From positions 40,045 to 104,044 of the forward strand of contig CANNZV010002316.1 in the NCBI GenBank assembly GCA_947561585.1: a stretch of DNA of 64,000 nt. The letters run 5' to 3'. This DNA is from Caprella mutica (lineage: Eukaryota; Arthropoda; Malacostraca; Amphipoda; Caprellidae). Shown here piece after piece: positions 46,085-56,462 of this stretch; the first letter of the stretch is position 1, and every line of letters begins with the position of its first letter. The notes beneath the pieces are model-generated. The model made no database searches and was not told the origin of the DNA. It worked only from the letters and a program-made list of their open reading frames with translations. The translations under genes and the position numbers were made by a program.

Positions 46085-46141
46085 TATAAGGAGTGTAAAT
46101 CAAGCACTTCATCATTCAGTCAACGCCAGTACAAGAAGAAG
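46085..46141 (+). promoter_or_regulatory. Core promoter and 24-nt exon 1 of gene D
   Basis: TATAAG at 46085-46090, TCAGTCA initiator with the A at 46118, exon 46118-46141 ending ACAAGAAG before the donor GTTGGT. It is the plus-strand counterpart of the promoters of X, A and C. Confidence 0.68.
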
Positions 46142-46675
46142 GTTGGTTACTGCTTCTGATGGTCTATGGACTCAGACAATAGAATCATCTCACAAAAGTG
46201 TTACTAACTGTGTGTATTGAATCGACTTTAAATCACAAATATTAATTATAATTACATATAAATGGATTTGAGATAGAACACTCTTTTCATCATGTATCAA
46301 TATCTTATCGTTATCAATAATATACTTAATCTTCGTCTTCTTGTCAAGCTTCTATCTCATTATAACCATATAAAACTAACATAAATAACAATACCACTGA
46401 TACACTGATATTGTTAGCTTCCCATGAAAACAGCAAGTGCTGTTAAATGCACAATGTTATAAATCTCCAACTGACTGTAAAATTCGAGGGTTTAATTTCA
46501 TGCCACTCTCACCGAATCAGGTCGCTTCTTCAACGGATGTTGCTCCATAGACTATATTCATGTCCAGGAACCATTTCGTCATTTGAAATTTATATCTTCC
46601 AATTCGCCTGATTTTAATTCATCGGAAATGCTAATCATATTGTAATGCTTTTTTGTGTATTTATTTTTTATGTAC

Positions 46676-47357
46676 CATGTACCAATACATTTTTGTATTT
46701 TATAGCATGTACCAATACATTTTTGTATTTTATAGCATGTACCAATACATTTTTGTATTTTGTAGCATGTACCAATACATTTTTGTATTTTGTAGCATGT
46801 ACCAATACATTTTTATATTTTGTAGCATGTACCAATACATTCTTGTATTTTGTAGCATGTACCAATACATTTTTGTATTTTGTAGCATGTACCAATACAT
46901 TTTTATATTTTGTAGCATGTACCAATACATTCTTGTATTTTGTAGCATGTACCAATACATTTTTATATTTTGTAGCATGTACCAATACATTCTTGTATTT
47001 TGTAGCATGTACCAATACATTTTTGTATTTTGTAGCATGTACCAATACATTTTTGTATTTTGTAGCATGTACCAATACATTTTTGTATTTTGTAGCATGT
47101 ACCAATACATTTTTGTATTTTGTAGCATGTACCAATACATTTTTGTATTTTGTAGCATGTACCAATACATTTTTGTATTTTGTAGCATGTACCAATACAT
47201 TTTTGTATTTTGTAGCATGTACCAATACAATTTTGTATTTTGTAGCATGTACCAATACATTTTTGTATTTTGTAGCATGTACCAATACAATTTTGTATTT
47301 TGTAGCATGTACCAATACATTTTTGTTTTTGTAGCATGTACCAATACATTTTTGTTT
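46676..47357. repeat. 30-bp minisatellite in the intron of gene D, about 23 copies
   Basis: Unit CATGTACCAATACATTTTTG plus TATTTTGTAG, very homogeneous; the last two units have one or two base deletions. Open frames on both strands (TNTFLYFVAC, YQYIFVFCSM, NVLVHATKYK) follow from the 30-bp period. Confidence 0.95.
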
Positions 47358-47469
47358 TACCCGGTGCAGTTCATAAGTTTTGTATCCGAAACTGTAATAA
47401 ATTTTACTAGATCTCTATTATTTTAGAATTTGAAATCCAGTGTGCGATACAGATTCCATTTATCAGACC

Positions 47470-47618
47470 CGACCCATTTAGAGGGTCGGGTCCACCCCTT
47501 CAGGGAACTCAACCCCTCACTCGTAGTTCCTGAAGGAATTTTCTCTTTTGTAAAGATTTTATCCTTCTTGTTTTTAATGGGAAAATATTGTCTTTAAAAA
47601 AAAAAAAAAAAAAAAAAA
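47470..47618 (+). mobile_element. SINE-like or truncated LINE insertion with poly(A)
   Basis: About 149 bp ending in 23 A residues, flanked by the 10-bp duplication TTATCAGACC (47460-47469 and 47619-47628). The body starts CGACCCATTTAGAGGGTCGG, a 5' hairpin, and contains CCACCCCTTCAGGG, whose complement occurs at the left end of the LTR at 42127-42140. No A/B-box promoter was recognised, so a 5'-truncated LINE or processed RNA copy is equally possible. Confidence 0.8.
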
Positions 47619-47880
47619 TTATCAGACCTACTATTTTACTAAACGTGAGCAAAATATTCGTGGATGAAGTGCTTGGTAGACGAACTGAGGGTGGATAAAA
47701 TGATAACCTGCAACCCACACTCACACTACCTGAACACAATCAATTGCACATGCGAACATAATTCGGACTCACTAGTTTCCCAACTAGTGAGAACTTCGAA
47801 CAAACACAATTATAAAATATCAATTTCTGAAGATTAAAACAGATATTGACATTATCTTCTTTTCACAGATTTTGGCAGTT

Positions 47881-48888
47881 ATGCAGAAAATCCAGATGCT
47901 TATCCACTTTACATTTCTCGTCATCCTCTGTACAAGAGTAATTGCAATCCAATTTGTTAATGTTGGAGACGCTCCTCTTCTGGTCAATGACATCTACAGG
48001 CAGAGCAAACTCTCTTCGGACTTGTCATTCTGTCTGAAGGGCTTCAACAGCTCTGCTCTTGCACTCGACTCAGAATGGTTCAGGAGAGCATTCTTTCAAC
48101 AACCGGAAAATATGGATCATAAAATAAAACAAGAGAAAGAGAAATTTTTGACTGGAGTTTTACCAACAACAGTTTGTATGTTGGAGTTCGTTCTGGAAAA
48201 CAAAGAGATTTGTAAATCTTTCAGAAAGAATCACGTTTTACCTCCATTACTGACATCAGTAACTCGAGACACCAAAACTAATGGTATGCAGGTTCGTAAA
48301 TTAGAGCATTTCGTGGTCAACATTTGTAACAGTGAAGATATCATCTGGAGGTTATTTCAAGGTGGAAGTAAAGCTGAAGCAGTGTTACATGATTTATTTG
48401 CTAAGGTTGGACTTAGAAATTCAGAAGCTAGTAATATTATAAATCAGCTATATTTATCTGATAGAGCAATGGTGGTAAATAGAGGCAAAAGACAAGCTGG
48501 TTATGGTTATGGTTATGGTCATGGTTCCATGTCTAGAAGGAATAATGATCTAGTCCCTCTTCTCGGCATCTTAGGAGTCTTCGGAGCTCTTGTTTCAGCA
48601 TTCGGCACATATAATAGAGGAGTGCAAGTGCCAAATCCTACTTATGTTCCTATTCCAGGACCACCCGGTCCTGCTGGACCAACTGGAGCTGCTGGTACAG
48701 ATGGAACACAGGGAATTCAAGGAGATCCCGGTGCTCCCGGTACTCCAGGAACAAACGGAATTCCTGGTGATGCCGGGGCGCCGGGTAATCCCGGAGCAGT
48801 TGGTCCTCCCGGTCCACCTGGTCCACCAGGTGAACCGGGACCGGCTGGAACACCAGGAGGCAATCCAGGAATGGGTACGGGACGCTGA
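47881..48888 (+). CDS. Collagen-like secreted or membrane protein, family member D
   Basis: 335 residues from ATG 47881; an in-frame TTG nine bases upstream lies in the exon leader. Signal peptide [20 protein letters not shown]. Four conserved cysteines (SFCLKGF, TVCMLEF, EICKSF, NICNSED). The cleavage motif is NRGKRQA rather than RSKR, still R-x-[13 protein letters not shown] stretch follows, then a hydrophobic segment ([18 protein letters not shown]), PTYVPIP and about 22 Gly-X-Y triplets ([18 protein letters not shown] to GPAGTPGG) ending GMGTGR. Frame intact. The 3' half is nearly the same as C. Likely secreted or anchored in a secretory membrane; partners and tissue unknown. Confidence 0.86.
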   Translation: MQKIQMLIHFTFLVILCTRVIAIQFVNVGDAPLLVNDIYRQSKLSSDLSFCLKGFNSSALALDSEWFRRAFFQQPENMDHKIKQEKEKFLTGVLPTTVCMLEFVLENKEICKSFRKNHVLPPLLTSVTRDTKTNGMQVRKLEHFVVNICNSEDIIWRLFQGGSKAEAVLHDLFAKVGLRNSEASNIINQLYLSDRAMVVNRGKRQAGYGYGYGHGSMSRRNNDLVPLLGILGVFGALVSAFGTYNRGVQVPNPTYVPIPGPPGPAGPTGAAGTDGTQGIQGDPGAPGTPGTNGIPGDAGAPGNPGAVGPPGPPGPPGEPGPAGTPGGNPGMGTGR

Positions 48889-49925
48889 TGAAATATTGGG
48901 TTCTGACAATTTGCAGACAATCTGATTTATTTTATTATATTCAATACGTTCACGGTTAGTTAGTGAATAATGTGGCATGTATTAATAGGTACTCCAATCA
49001 ACAAAATAATTAGCAATTAAATCAGAAGATATAATCATTTGTTATTTACAATTATAATGAATAATGAAAGACTAATTAGTTAAGAAATTCACAATTGTAA
49101 TATTAAATGATAAAAATATAAACCATTAAAATTTATTAGTAATTATTATTGATATTACACTGAAATAAATGTATGGTAGGGGTCATAGAAAATTTAGTGA
49201 ATCTCAATCTTGTTTGAGCCCTGATGATTAGGTTGTTGTTTTTGTTGTTTTTAAATGTATAAGTAGGTATTGCACTGCATATTTATTTATCTCTTCAGCT
49301 ATCTTTAAAATTAAAAAAACATATTATAATTTTTATATCATATTTTTGCAAATTTCAACAATTCATGGTGACAATTATTATATAAAGATTAAATATTAAA
49401 TATTTAATTACTATATACTTCTTTATTTATCCTTTTTTTATTAAAAATGTATCAAGTTTCACCACATTCATTCATCATACAAAACACCTTAATTAAAGAA
49501 GGAAATTGAATAGAATAACAAGTCATTTTCACCCTTACTGAATTGGTACATAAAGATCAATATTCAGTGTATTATTACAGTAACACTCATCCTAAAATGT
49601 TCCTTCCCCTGTAGAATTTGAATTGAATATGTTACTTACTCAATAAAGTTGTCTGACATTATTTTATACATAATTAACGAGACCGCTAAATATGCACGGT
49701 GTGTATTAATATAGTAAAATGCCGAGAAAGTAATCTTGTGTGTGTTAATTTTTAAAATTGGTTTTCTTTTTAAAATGTTTAATTCATTTTCCTGTCATTT
49801 GGTCTGGGACCTATAAGATCAACATAATATAATTAGCTGCATTCCTCTGTGTTTTTTTTATTTTTTTTATTTATTTATCATCTTGTTATTCGCATAACAC
49901 AAAAAGTATTCAACCAAATTGACTG
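48889..49925. other. 3' flank of gene D, no gene seen
   Basis: 48890-49200 is homologous to DNA downstream of C (GAAATATT, GACAATCT, GGGGTCATAGAA motifs). AATAAA near 49164 may be the polyadenylation signal. The rest is AT-rich. Confidence 0.5.
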
Positions 49926-49929
49926 AAAT

Positions 49930-50300
49930 TTGGTGGGACGATTGGTCATTGTCCAGGAAACTGGAAATATTGGTAACTGAAAATTCGAAAAAAAAACGAA
50001 ATTTCGCAACAAAAAAAAAACGAAAAATCTTGAAAGCAATAAAATACGGGAAATAGAAGAATACGAAAATTTGCAAATTTTGAAATCGAGGAATTCTGGA
50101 AACCGGAGAAATAGGGAAACCGAGTAATACGGTAAATCAAAATTCATGAAAAATCGAAAAAATTGTAAAACCGAAAACCAGGAATGATTGGGAAAACCGA
50201 AAAATTCATAAAAAAAGAGCCAAAAAATCAATAAAAATGAAAAATCTGGAAGACTGAAATGTACGGAAAACTGCAAAATCTGGTAAACCGAAAAAATGAC
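49930..50300. repeat. Degenerate short repeats with an AAACCGAAAAATC theme
   Basis: Loosely repeated GGAAAACCGAAAAATTC or GGTAAATCAAAA phrases of 16-18 bp, giving Phe-rich minus frames. A similar theme (CACAAAACCTAAA) recurs at 50655-50700 and 52030-52175. An old, decayed array. Confidence 0.6.
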
Positions 50301-51267
50301 AAATATAAACTTTAATGCTATATAAATTATGTCTTCATCAGAATCTCAATAATTACATTCTTGTTCATAAATACCATGTGAAAATATCATCGACGAGATG
50401 TTCGCTGTTTAAGGTTGTTGTCTAATTCCGAATAATTTGAAAATTTTCTATAGTCATATTATACAACAAGATCTGAAAGTTGGGCTGGTTTTGTGGATTT
50501 TTAAAATTTTAATGATAACTCAAAATATACAATAAATTTCTATGTGTTACTAATATATTATTACTTGGCTAATTAAAAACGATCTTATCTGATAATGGTT
50601 TCGCAATTGAACAGTCAAATTTATTACATTTTAACTGAAAAAGTAGAAAAATCCACAAAACCTATAATGTCGATAACTTCCACAAAACCTAAAACTCTGA
50701 TAAGTGGAAAAGGTAGGCCTATAGGCCTATGGGAAGTACATATTTTACATGAACCAACAATCCCCTTATCATCGTATAATTTTTTTTAATTCAAATTCCC
50801 TCAAAAAACGTAGTAGTTGCATTTTTGACTTAGGTGACTTATAGCTAAAAGATTTTCTGCGTATTGGACATTTCACAAATATTCGTTTAATTAATTAATT
50901 CTTCCATTATACAAGCTAAGAATTTACAAGTACATTGCTTTGCACTGAATACATATTCTGTGAAAATTACGGCTCAATTGGTGGCGTATTTGGTTCAGAA
51001 AAAATCAATATCCATTTTCTCCCACCTATAATAACGGTTATATTTTTGAAAATGGTAAGTAATTTGTCAATTAGGGTATATCATGCCTTATAACTTTATA
51101 TATATACATTAAAAAATGTATTTAGGGTAGAGAAGGTTAATTTATATTTGTTTAGCTCGATTATTCGTAAATTGAAAAGAATTTAATTAATTTTAAAGCA
51201 AAAATCAGTATTTGTTACCTCATTTTGTACCAAAACAAGTATAACTTTAATTTTTCGCGGTCTGTCT
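50301..51267. other. AT-rich DNA, no gene seen
   Basis: Only CACAAAACCT-type fragments and AGGCCTATAGGCCTAT (50714-50729) stand out. Confidence 0.5.
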
Positions 51268-51292
51268 CCTAACCTAACCTAACCTAACCTAA
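51268..51292. repeat. Interstitial telomere-type repeat (CCTAA)5
   Basis: Five perfect copies of CCTAA, the complement of the arthropod TTAGG telomere repeat. Too short to indicate a chromosome end. Confidence 0.85.
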
Positions 51293-51426
51293 CTAGTACG
51301 TTATTTTAGGCTAATCTTGGTAGCTATTCTAACATAGGTATATTACTTATGATGTTTACTTGAAATAAAAATAATTAATTATGTTTTATTTAATACTTTC
51401 TGTTTAATTTTTTCTTAAAGTAGTTT

Positions 51427-51650
51427 TAGGGTAAGTTCCGAATTATCGGTTGGTTTCACATCTCCGGTCATGTAAGAAAAATTTTTACAGTAATGCCTAT
51501 ATTTAATTTTAATTTTAATTGGTATCTGTGATACTTGCAGGTTTCATAGATACCAATTTAAATGACAATTAAATAATCATTATTATATATCTAGTTTTTT
51601 CTTATATGATCGGAGATGTGAAACCGACCGGTAATTCGGAACTTACCCTA
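51427..51650. mobile_element. MITE, TAGGGTAAGTT family, copy 3 (intact)
   Basis: 224 bp. TAGGGTAAGTTCCGAATTAT, then CACATCTCCGGTCATGTAAG at the left, and their inverted counterparts at the right. An inner TTGGTATCT...AGATACCAA inverted repeat (51519/51545) is also present. It is the reference for reconstructing copy 2. Confidence 0.88.
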
Positions 51651-52344
51651 GGTACTAGGAATTGAAACTAGAAACGAATTCTAATTAGATAGGTACTTAA
51701 CTAGGTAGATAATGAAATTGAAAAATTTAATGTTTTATATTTATTCAGATAGCTACATAGGAGGCCTGTTTAAGATTAAATAATAAAAATGCATGACAAA
51801 AGAGTACAATACAAATAATTGGAAAAAATATAGCTTATTAATTTGTATATATAAATATAGCATATTCAGTATCATTTACGTATATTTTACATACATAAAA
51901 CATACATATTATACCGACATAAGCTACAAGACATAAAATTCATAAGTAGTGATGCACGATCACTGAAATATATCTAGTGACTAATGGAATCTATTCAATA
52001 TTACTTGGCAACTCAACTAGATATCCACAAAACAAGAGTGTTGTGATAACGAAATCAACTAAACCCAAATTTACACTAAACCGGGGAAAAATCAACACAA
52101 CCTGGGATTTTTCCACAAAACCTGTTTTTCGTTCACAAAACCGTGAAATTTTACACAAAACCTAAACTTTCATAATAACCACAACCTCAAAATACATTTC
52201 TATTATTCCATACTAATTAAAAAGTAAAGTTAAAAATTTTCAAATAGATTTCCACGGGTTTTATTATTGGCTCAATTTAACTTGTCCACGCCGACACACA
52301 TTGAACTGTATCAACTCTTCTACGATGACACACACAGAGAAAAA
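51651..52344. other. AT-rich DNA with degenerate CACAAAACC repeats
   Basis: 52030-52175 has about five loose copies of CACAAAACCTG(G/T)-type units; otherwise empty. Confidence 0.5.
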
Positions 52345-52835
52345 AATTTACTCATATTTAATGGGTCAACAATTTATGCTTTAAATCAATTTATTACGTG
52401 AGTTAGTTGGACTACATTCATGTTATCACGTGTGTCAAAACAACTATGACGTGGTGTGTCACCAAACATAGTTAATTCAAATCATTTTATGGATTGATTG
52501 AATCAACTTACTATGAGAGTTAGAGTTACATTTTGGGAGTTTGAACATATGTTAAAACAACTAGGACATGTGTGTTGAAGTAACTCACAAAAATTGTTAA
52601 TTCAATGTATCTGGTGTATGAATTTGATGCTACTTTTTTTAAGTTTAGGTGCGAGTTAAATCAACTATGACATAGTGTGTTATAGTAACTCACAAAGACT
52701 GTTAATCCAGTGTATTCTGCAGTGTATGAATTAACTTACTATATGAGAGTTGGCGCTACTTTTTTATAAGTTTATATGCGAGTTAGAAACAACTATGACA
52801 TAGTGCGATAAAGTAACCCACAAAGACTGTTACTA
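52345..52835. repeat. ~115-bp repeat array, inverted copy
   Basis: Reverse complement of 37085-37640 with unit order preserved, for example GTGTGTTGAAGTAACTCACA and ACTATGAGAGTTAGAGTTAC. This is a block duplication rather than independent arrays. Confidence 0.9.
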
Positions 52836-52854
52836 AATTACATGTTTTTGTACT

Positions 52855-52932
52855 TATGACGTTATTGCTGCAAACAAGCGATATATCATTAGAAACGCCA
52901 GGAAAATAACTCTAATATCATAGTGCATACTA
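52855..52932. repeat. Left flank block of the dispersed repeat
   Basis: ATGACGTTATTGCTGCAAAC to ATAGTGCATAC matches inverted 32460-32565 and is cut at TA (52931-52932) by the foldback element. Confidence 0.88.
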
Positions 52933-55414
52933 TACCTTTTCCAATTGAAGTTCCTCCAAATGAAATAGCATTTCATTAAAGTGAAATAGCATTTCATTAA
53001 AGTGAAATAGCATTTCATTAAAGTGAAATAGCATTTCATTAAAGTGAAATAGCATTTCATTAAAGTGAAATAGCATTTCATTAAAGTGAAATAGCATTTC
53101 ATTAAAGTGAAATAGCATTTCATTAAAGTGAAATAGCATTTCATTAAAGTGAAATAGCATTTCATTAAAGTGAAATATAACTTCATCAAAGTGAAATAAA
53201 GGTTATTCCAAGTGAACTATCATTTCAGCAGAACAAAAATCGAATCAATACGCAGTCAATTAAATTTATTACGTGAAATTTATTACATGAAATTTATTAA
53301 CATGATATTTATTAACATGATATTTATTAACATGATATTTATTTACATGATATTTATTTACATGAAATTTATTTACATGAAATTTATTTACATGAAATTT
53401 ATTCACACGAAATTTATTTACATGAAATTTATTAACATGAAATTTATTTACATGAAATTTATTTACAAGAAATTTATCTACATGAAATTTATTTACATGA
53501 AATTAATTTACATGAAATTTATTAACATGAAATTTATTTACATGAAATGAAATTTATTTACATGAAATTTATTCACACGAAATTTATTTACATGAAATTT
53601 ATTTACATGAAATTTATTTACATGAAATTTATTCACACGAAATTTATTTACATGAAATTTATTTACATAAAAAAAATGTATTTAAAATTTGTTTACATGA
53701 AAAAAATTCACATAGAATTGTTACATAATTTTTCATTAATTTTTTTAGTAATTATTTTTGATATATTTTTCATATTTTATTTATTATTATTTTACATATT
53801 TTATCTTTTACTATTAATACCCCACTTCACGGGTTAGGTTTGTTTAGTTATTAATATTAGTCATTCATCAATATTATATGTAATACTATTAGATAACTTG
53901 CATTTTCACTGTATCAAATTGAACCTTTTTCTGGCTAATCACATAAATTAAATTTTTCACTACACATGTGACAAAACAGCAGAAAGAACGGTTGAGTGAA
54001 CGCATTTATCAGTTGAGGTATTTAGATTTTCAATCTCAAGCAGATTTTTTACACTATCGCCAACACAACAGCGATATTAATTGTAAGATGATGTCATATA
54101 GTATTTATTGTTTATTTATTTCATTTGGAATTTTAACTTCTTGTAAAAGTGGTGGTTTTTGACCGAAGGCTTTTTTACATGTTTTTTTACCAGGATTTCT
54201 TTGAAGGGGAGAGGGGGGGGGGGGGGTTATTGCACAGGGTTTCAAGACTGGAAGATAATTATCTTTTTTCACAATGAGAGATTTTGATCACGGGTAATTT
54301 GATCTTAGAATCCAAAACAGCAACTTATAAGCAAAGAGCGAAAACATTGAATGGGTTGTCTCTGCTATATAGTCGATTCTTTCCATACATCATCCAACCA
54401 TTGCTGTGGGAGCACTTGTGCAGTTTCATGTTAAAAGGAGTTAAAGTTAACTTTTTCAACACTTAAACTTTGAAAAAACTACCATATTTAGAATATTTGT
54501 AATTTTATTAGGGTAAAATTTCAATTGACTTGAGCTACCTCTAAATATTGTCTAAATGTCTTTGGATATCGTCTGAGTTATTTTTTCATCGGTACGAATT
54601 ATTTAACAAATGGCCATCTGAAAATGAAATCTTTGGATTTTTATTGTTACCTAAAGAGCACAGAGCATTGTCACAGGGGTGGAATATACCGGGATGGAAT
54701 TTACCGGGATGGAATTTAACGGGTGGAATATACCTAGAACCTAAAGTTATATGTAAATAAATTTCATGTTAATAAATTTATATGTGAATAAATTTCATGT
54801 AAATAAATATCATGCTAATAAATTTCATAAAATAGATTTCACGTAATAAATTTAATTGACTGCGTATTGATTCGATTTTTATTCTGCTGAAATGATATTT
54901 CATTTGGAGGAATTGATAGTTCACTTGGAGGAATTGTTTTTTTCACTTTGATGAAGTTCTATTTTACTTTGATGAAATGATATTTCACTTTGATGAAATG
55001 ATATTTCACTTTGATGAAATGATATTTCACTTTGATGAAGTTCTATTTCACTTTGATGAAATGATATTTCACTTTGATGAAATGATATTTCACTTTGATG
55101 AAGTTCTATTTTACTTTGATGAAATGATATTTCACTTTGATGAAATGATATTTCACTTTGATGAAATGATATTTCACTTTGATGAAATGATATTTCACTT
55201 TGATGAAATGATATTTCACTTTGATGAAATGATATTTCACTTTGATGAAGTTCTATTTTACTTTGATGAAATGATATTTCACTTTGATGAAATGATATTT
55301 CACTTTGATGAAATGCTATTTCACTTTGATGAAATGCTATTTCACTTTGATGAAATGATATTTCACTTTGATGAAATGTTATTTCATTTGGAGGAACTTC
55401 AATTGGAAAAGGTA
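52933..55414. mobile_element. 2.48 kb TA-target foldback element with minisatellite arms
   Basis: Ends TACCTTTTCCAATTGAAGTT and its complement AACTTCAATTGGAAAAGGTA, with TA on each side. The empty site is preserved at 32481-32482. The left arm has about 11 copies of the 21-bp CATTTCATTAAAGTGAAATAG (52970-53188), a linker with GCAGAACAAAAATCGAATCA, then about 25 copies of the 15-bp CATGAAATTTATTTA (53268-53668). The right arm mirrors this with about 8 diverged 15-bp units (54762-54865), the inverted linker, and about 23 copies of the 21-bp unit (54895-55395). The 1.1 kb middle has a 64-codon frame (53968) without a recognisable domain and 14 G residues at 54211. No transposase. Confidence 0.87.
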
Positions 55415-56160
55415 TATTGATTCCACCGGGTGATAGATAACTTTTACTAATATACAGGTACCGGAAATGGTTCTAGGTAAATTGCTCAAAAAAAATTGTT
55501 CGAATGAACAATTCCTCGATATACAATTGCTCGAAAAGCAATTGCTCGAACGAACAATTGATCGAAACACAAATGGTCGAAAAACAATTAATTGAATGAA
55601 CAAATTATTGCTCCAATGATCAAATTGCCCACAGTTTTCTAATTTGTAAAAGTCAGTTATTCTTAAAATTGAGTTGCACCCCTCCATCTTTGTTTCTTTT
55701 TAGTAAATGATAATAACTATTTCAATTTTTTCATATATATTTTCTATTAGTTAATGTAAAACTGATATAAATTTTTCTCTTCCTGTTTTTCTTACATTTT
55801 CCTATAGGCCGTTTGTGTCATCTCGTCTGTAGCATGTGAATGGGTATCATGTGGTGAAGTGGGTATTTTTACGGTGATCTTTAACGTTGTAGGGAGGATA
55901 AAGGGCATAAATGATCATTATTTTGTCTGTTGTATCCGTTAGTTTGTTATACTGCACACTTCATGAGTGTTTATGGTCTCAGACCGAAAGTTCCGTGACT
56001 AAATTTTCCGCTCAAGTCTCTTGTAAAATTATTATCAAAATTATTATCAAAATTGTTCGTTCAAACAATTGTTCATTCGAGCAATTGTTCGTTCGAGCAT
56101 TTGTTCGTTCGAGCAATTATTTTTCGACCAATTGTCTTTCGAGCAATTTACAGGCTACCA
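55415..56160. repeat. Right flank block of the dispersed repeat, with 16-bp satellite relatives
   Basis: 55415-55690 is the inverted match of 32225-32480. 55500-55610 and 56045-56150 hold short arrays of the 16-bp unit with ATTGTTCGTTCGAGCA-type sequence. 55925-55975 (TAGTTTGTTATACTGCACAC) is shared with the hAT-like element (35350-35400) and with 59650-59715. Confidence 0.8.
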
Positions 56161-56462
56161 CCGGAAATAGTGTCCGCTATGCCAAGCAATGGGCGTTATG
56201 CGCGATCAAGGTTTAATTTTCTTTAACAGCATTTCAAAGAAACGCTAATGGAGGTAAACAAATCATTGATATATTATATAACTTACTCATAGAAATGTAC
56301 GAAACAATAAGGCAGGTATAACTGTAACTATTCTATACTATAGAATAGTTACACCTATTTTTAATTTCTATAGATTTTATCTAATCAAAGAAAATGTTAA
56401 AGTGGAAAATGGTTTACCAAAATAAAATACTGAATATCTAAAAAAAAACAATAAAATACCTA
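56161..56462. other. Short AT-rich spacer; hairpin TAACTATTCTATA/TATAGAATAGTTA
   Basis: A perfect 13-bp inverted repeat without a loop lies at about 56325-56351, just upstream of the 32-bp array. No gene. Confidence 0.6.

Larger units (their letters stand above)
46142..47868 (+). other. Inferred intron 1 of gene D
   Basis: From GTTGGT at 46142 to TTTTCACAG ending 47868. Contains the 30-bp array (46676-47357) and the SINE-like insertion (47470-47618) in otherwise family-conserved intron sequence. Confidence 0.6.

Noticed and set aside
41853..46220. Shared VNxSTRRRLV...WTQ peptide in frames near the C and D promoters
   Set aside because: Lies over the conserved exon 1, donor and early intron; the similarity is explained by promoter and splice conservation, and the frames have no common start.
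46645..47426. Long open frames on both strands over the 30-bp repeat
   Set aside because: Same effect: the period is divisible by three, and there is no non-repeat domain or start context.
51268..51292. Chromosome end at the (CCTAA)5 tract
   Set aside because: Only 25 bp and embedded in ordinary sequence on both sides.
53968..54162. 64-codon frame in the middle of the foldback element
   Set aside because: GTG start, no recognised domain, no second copy for comparison.
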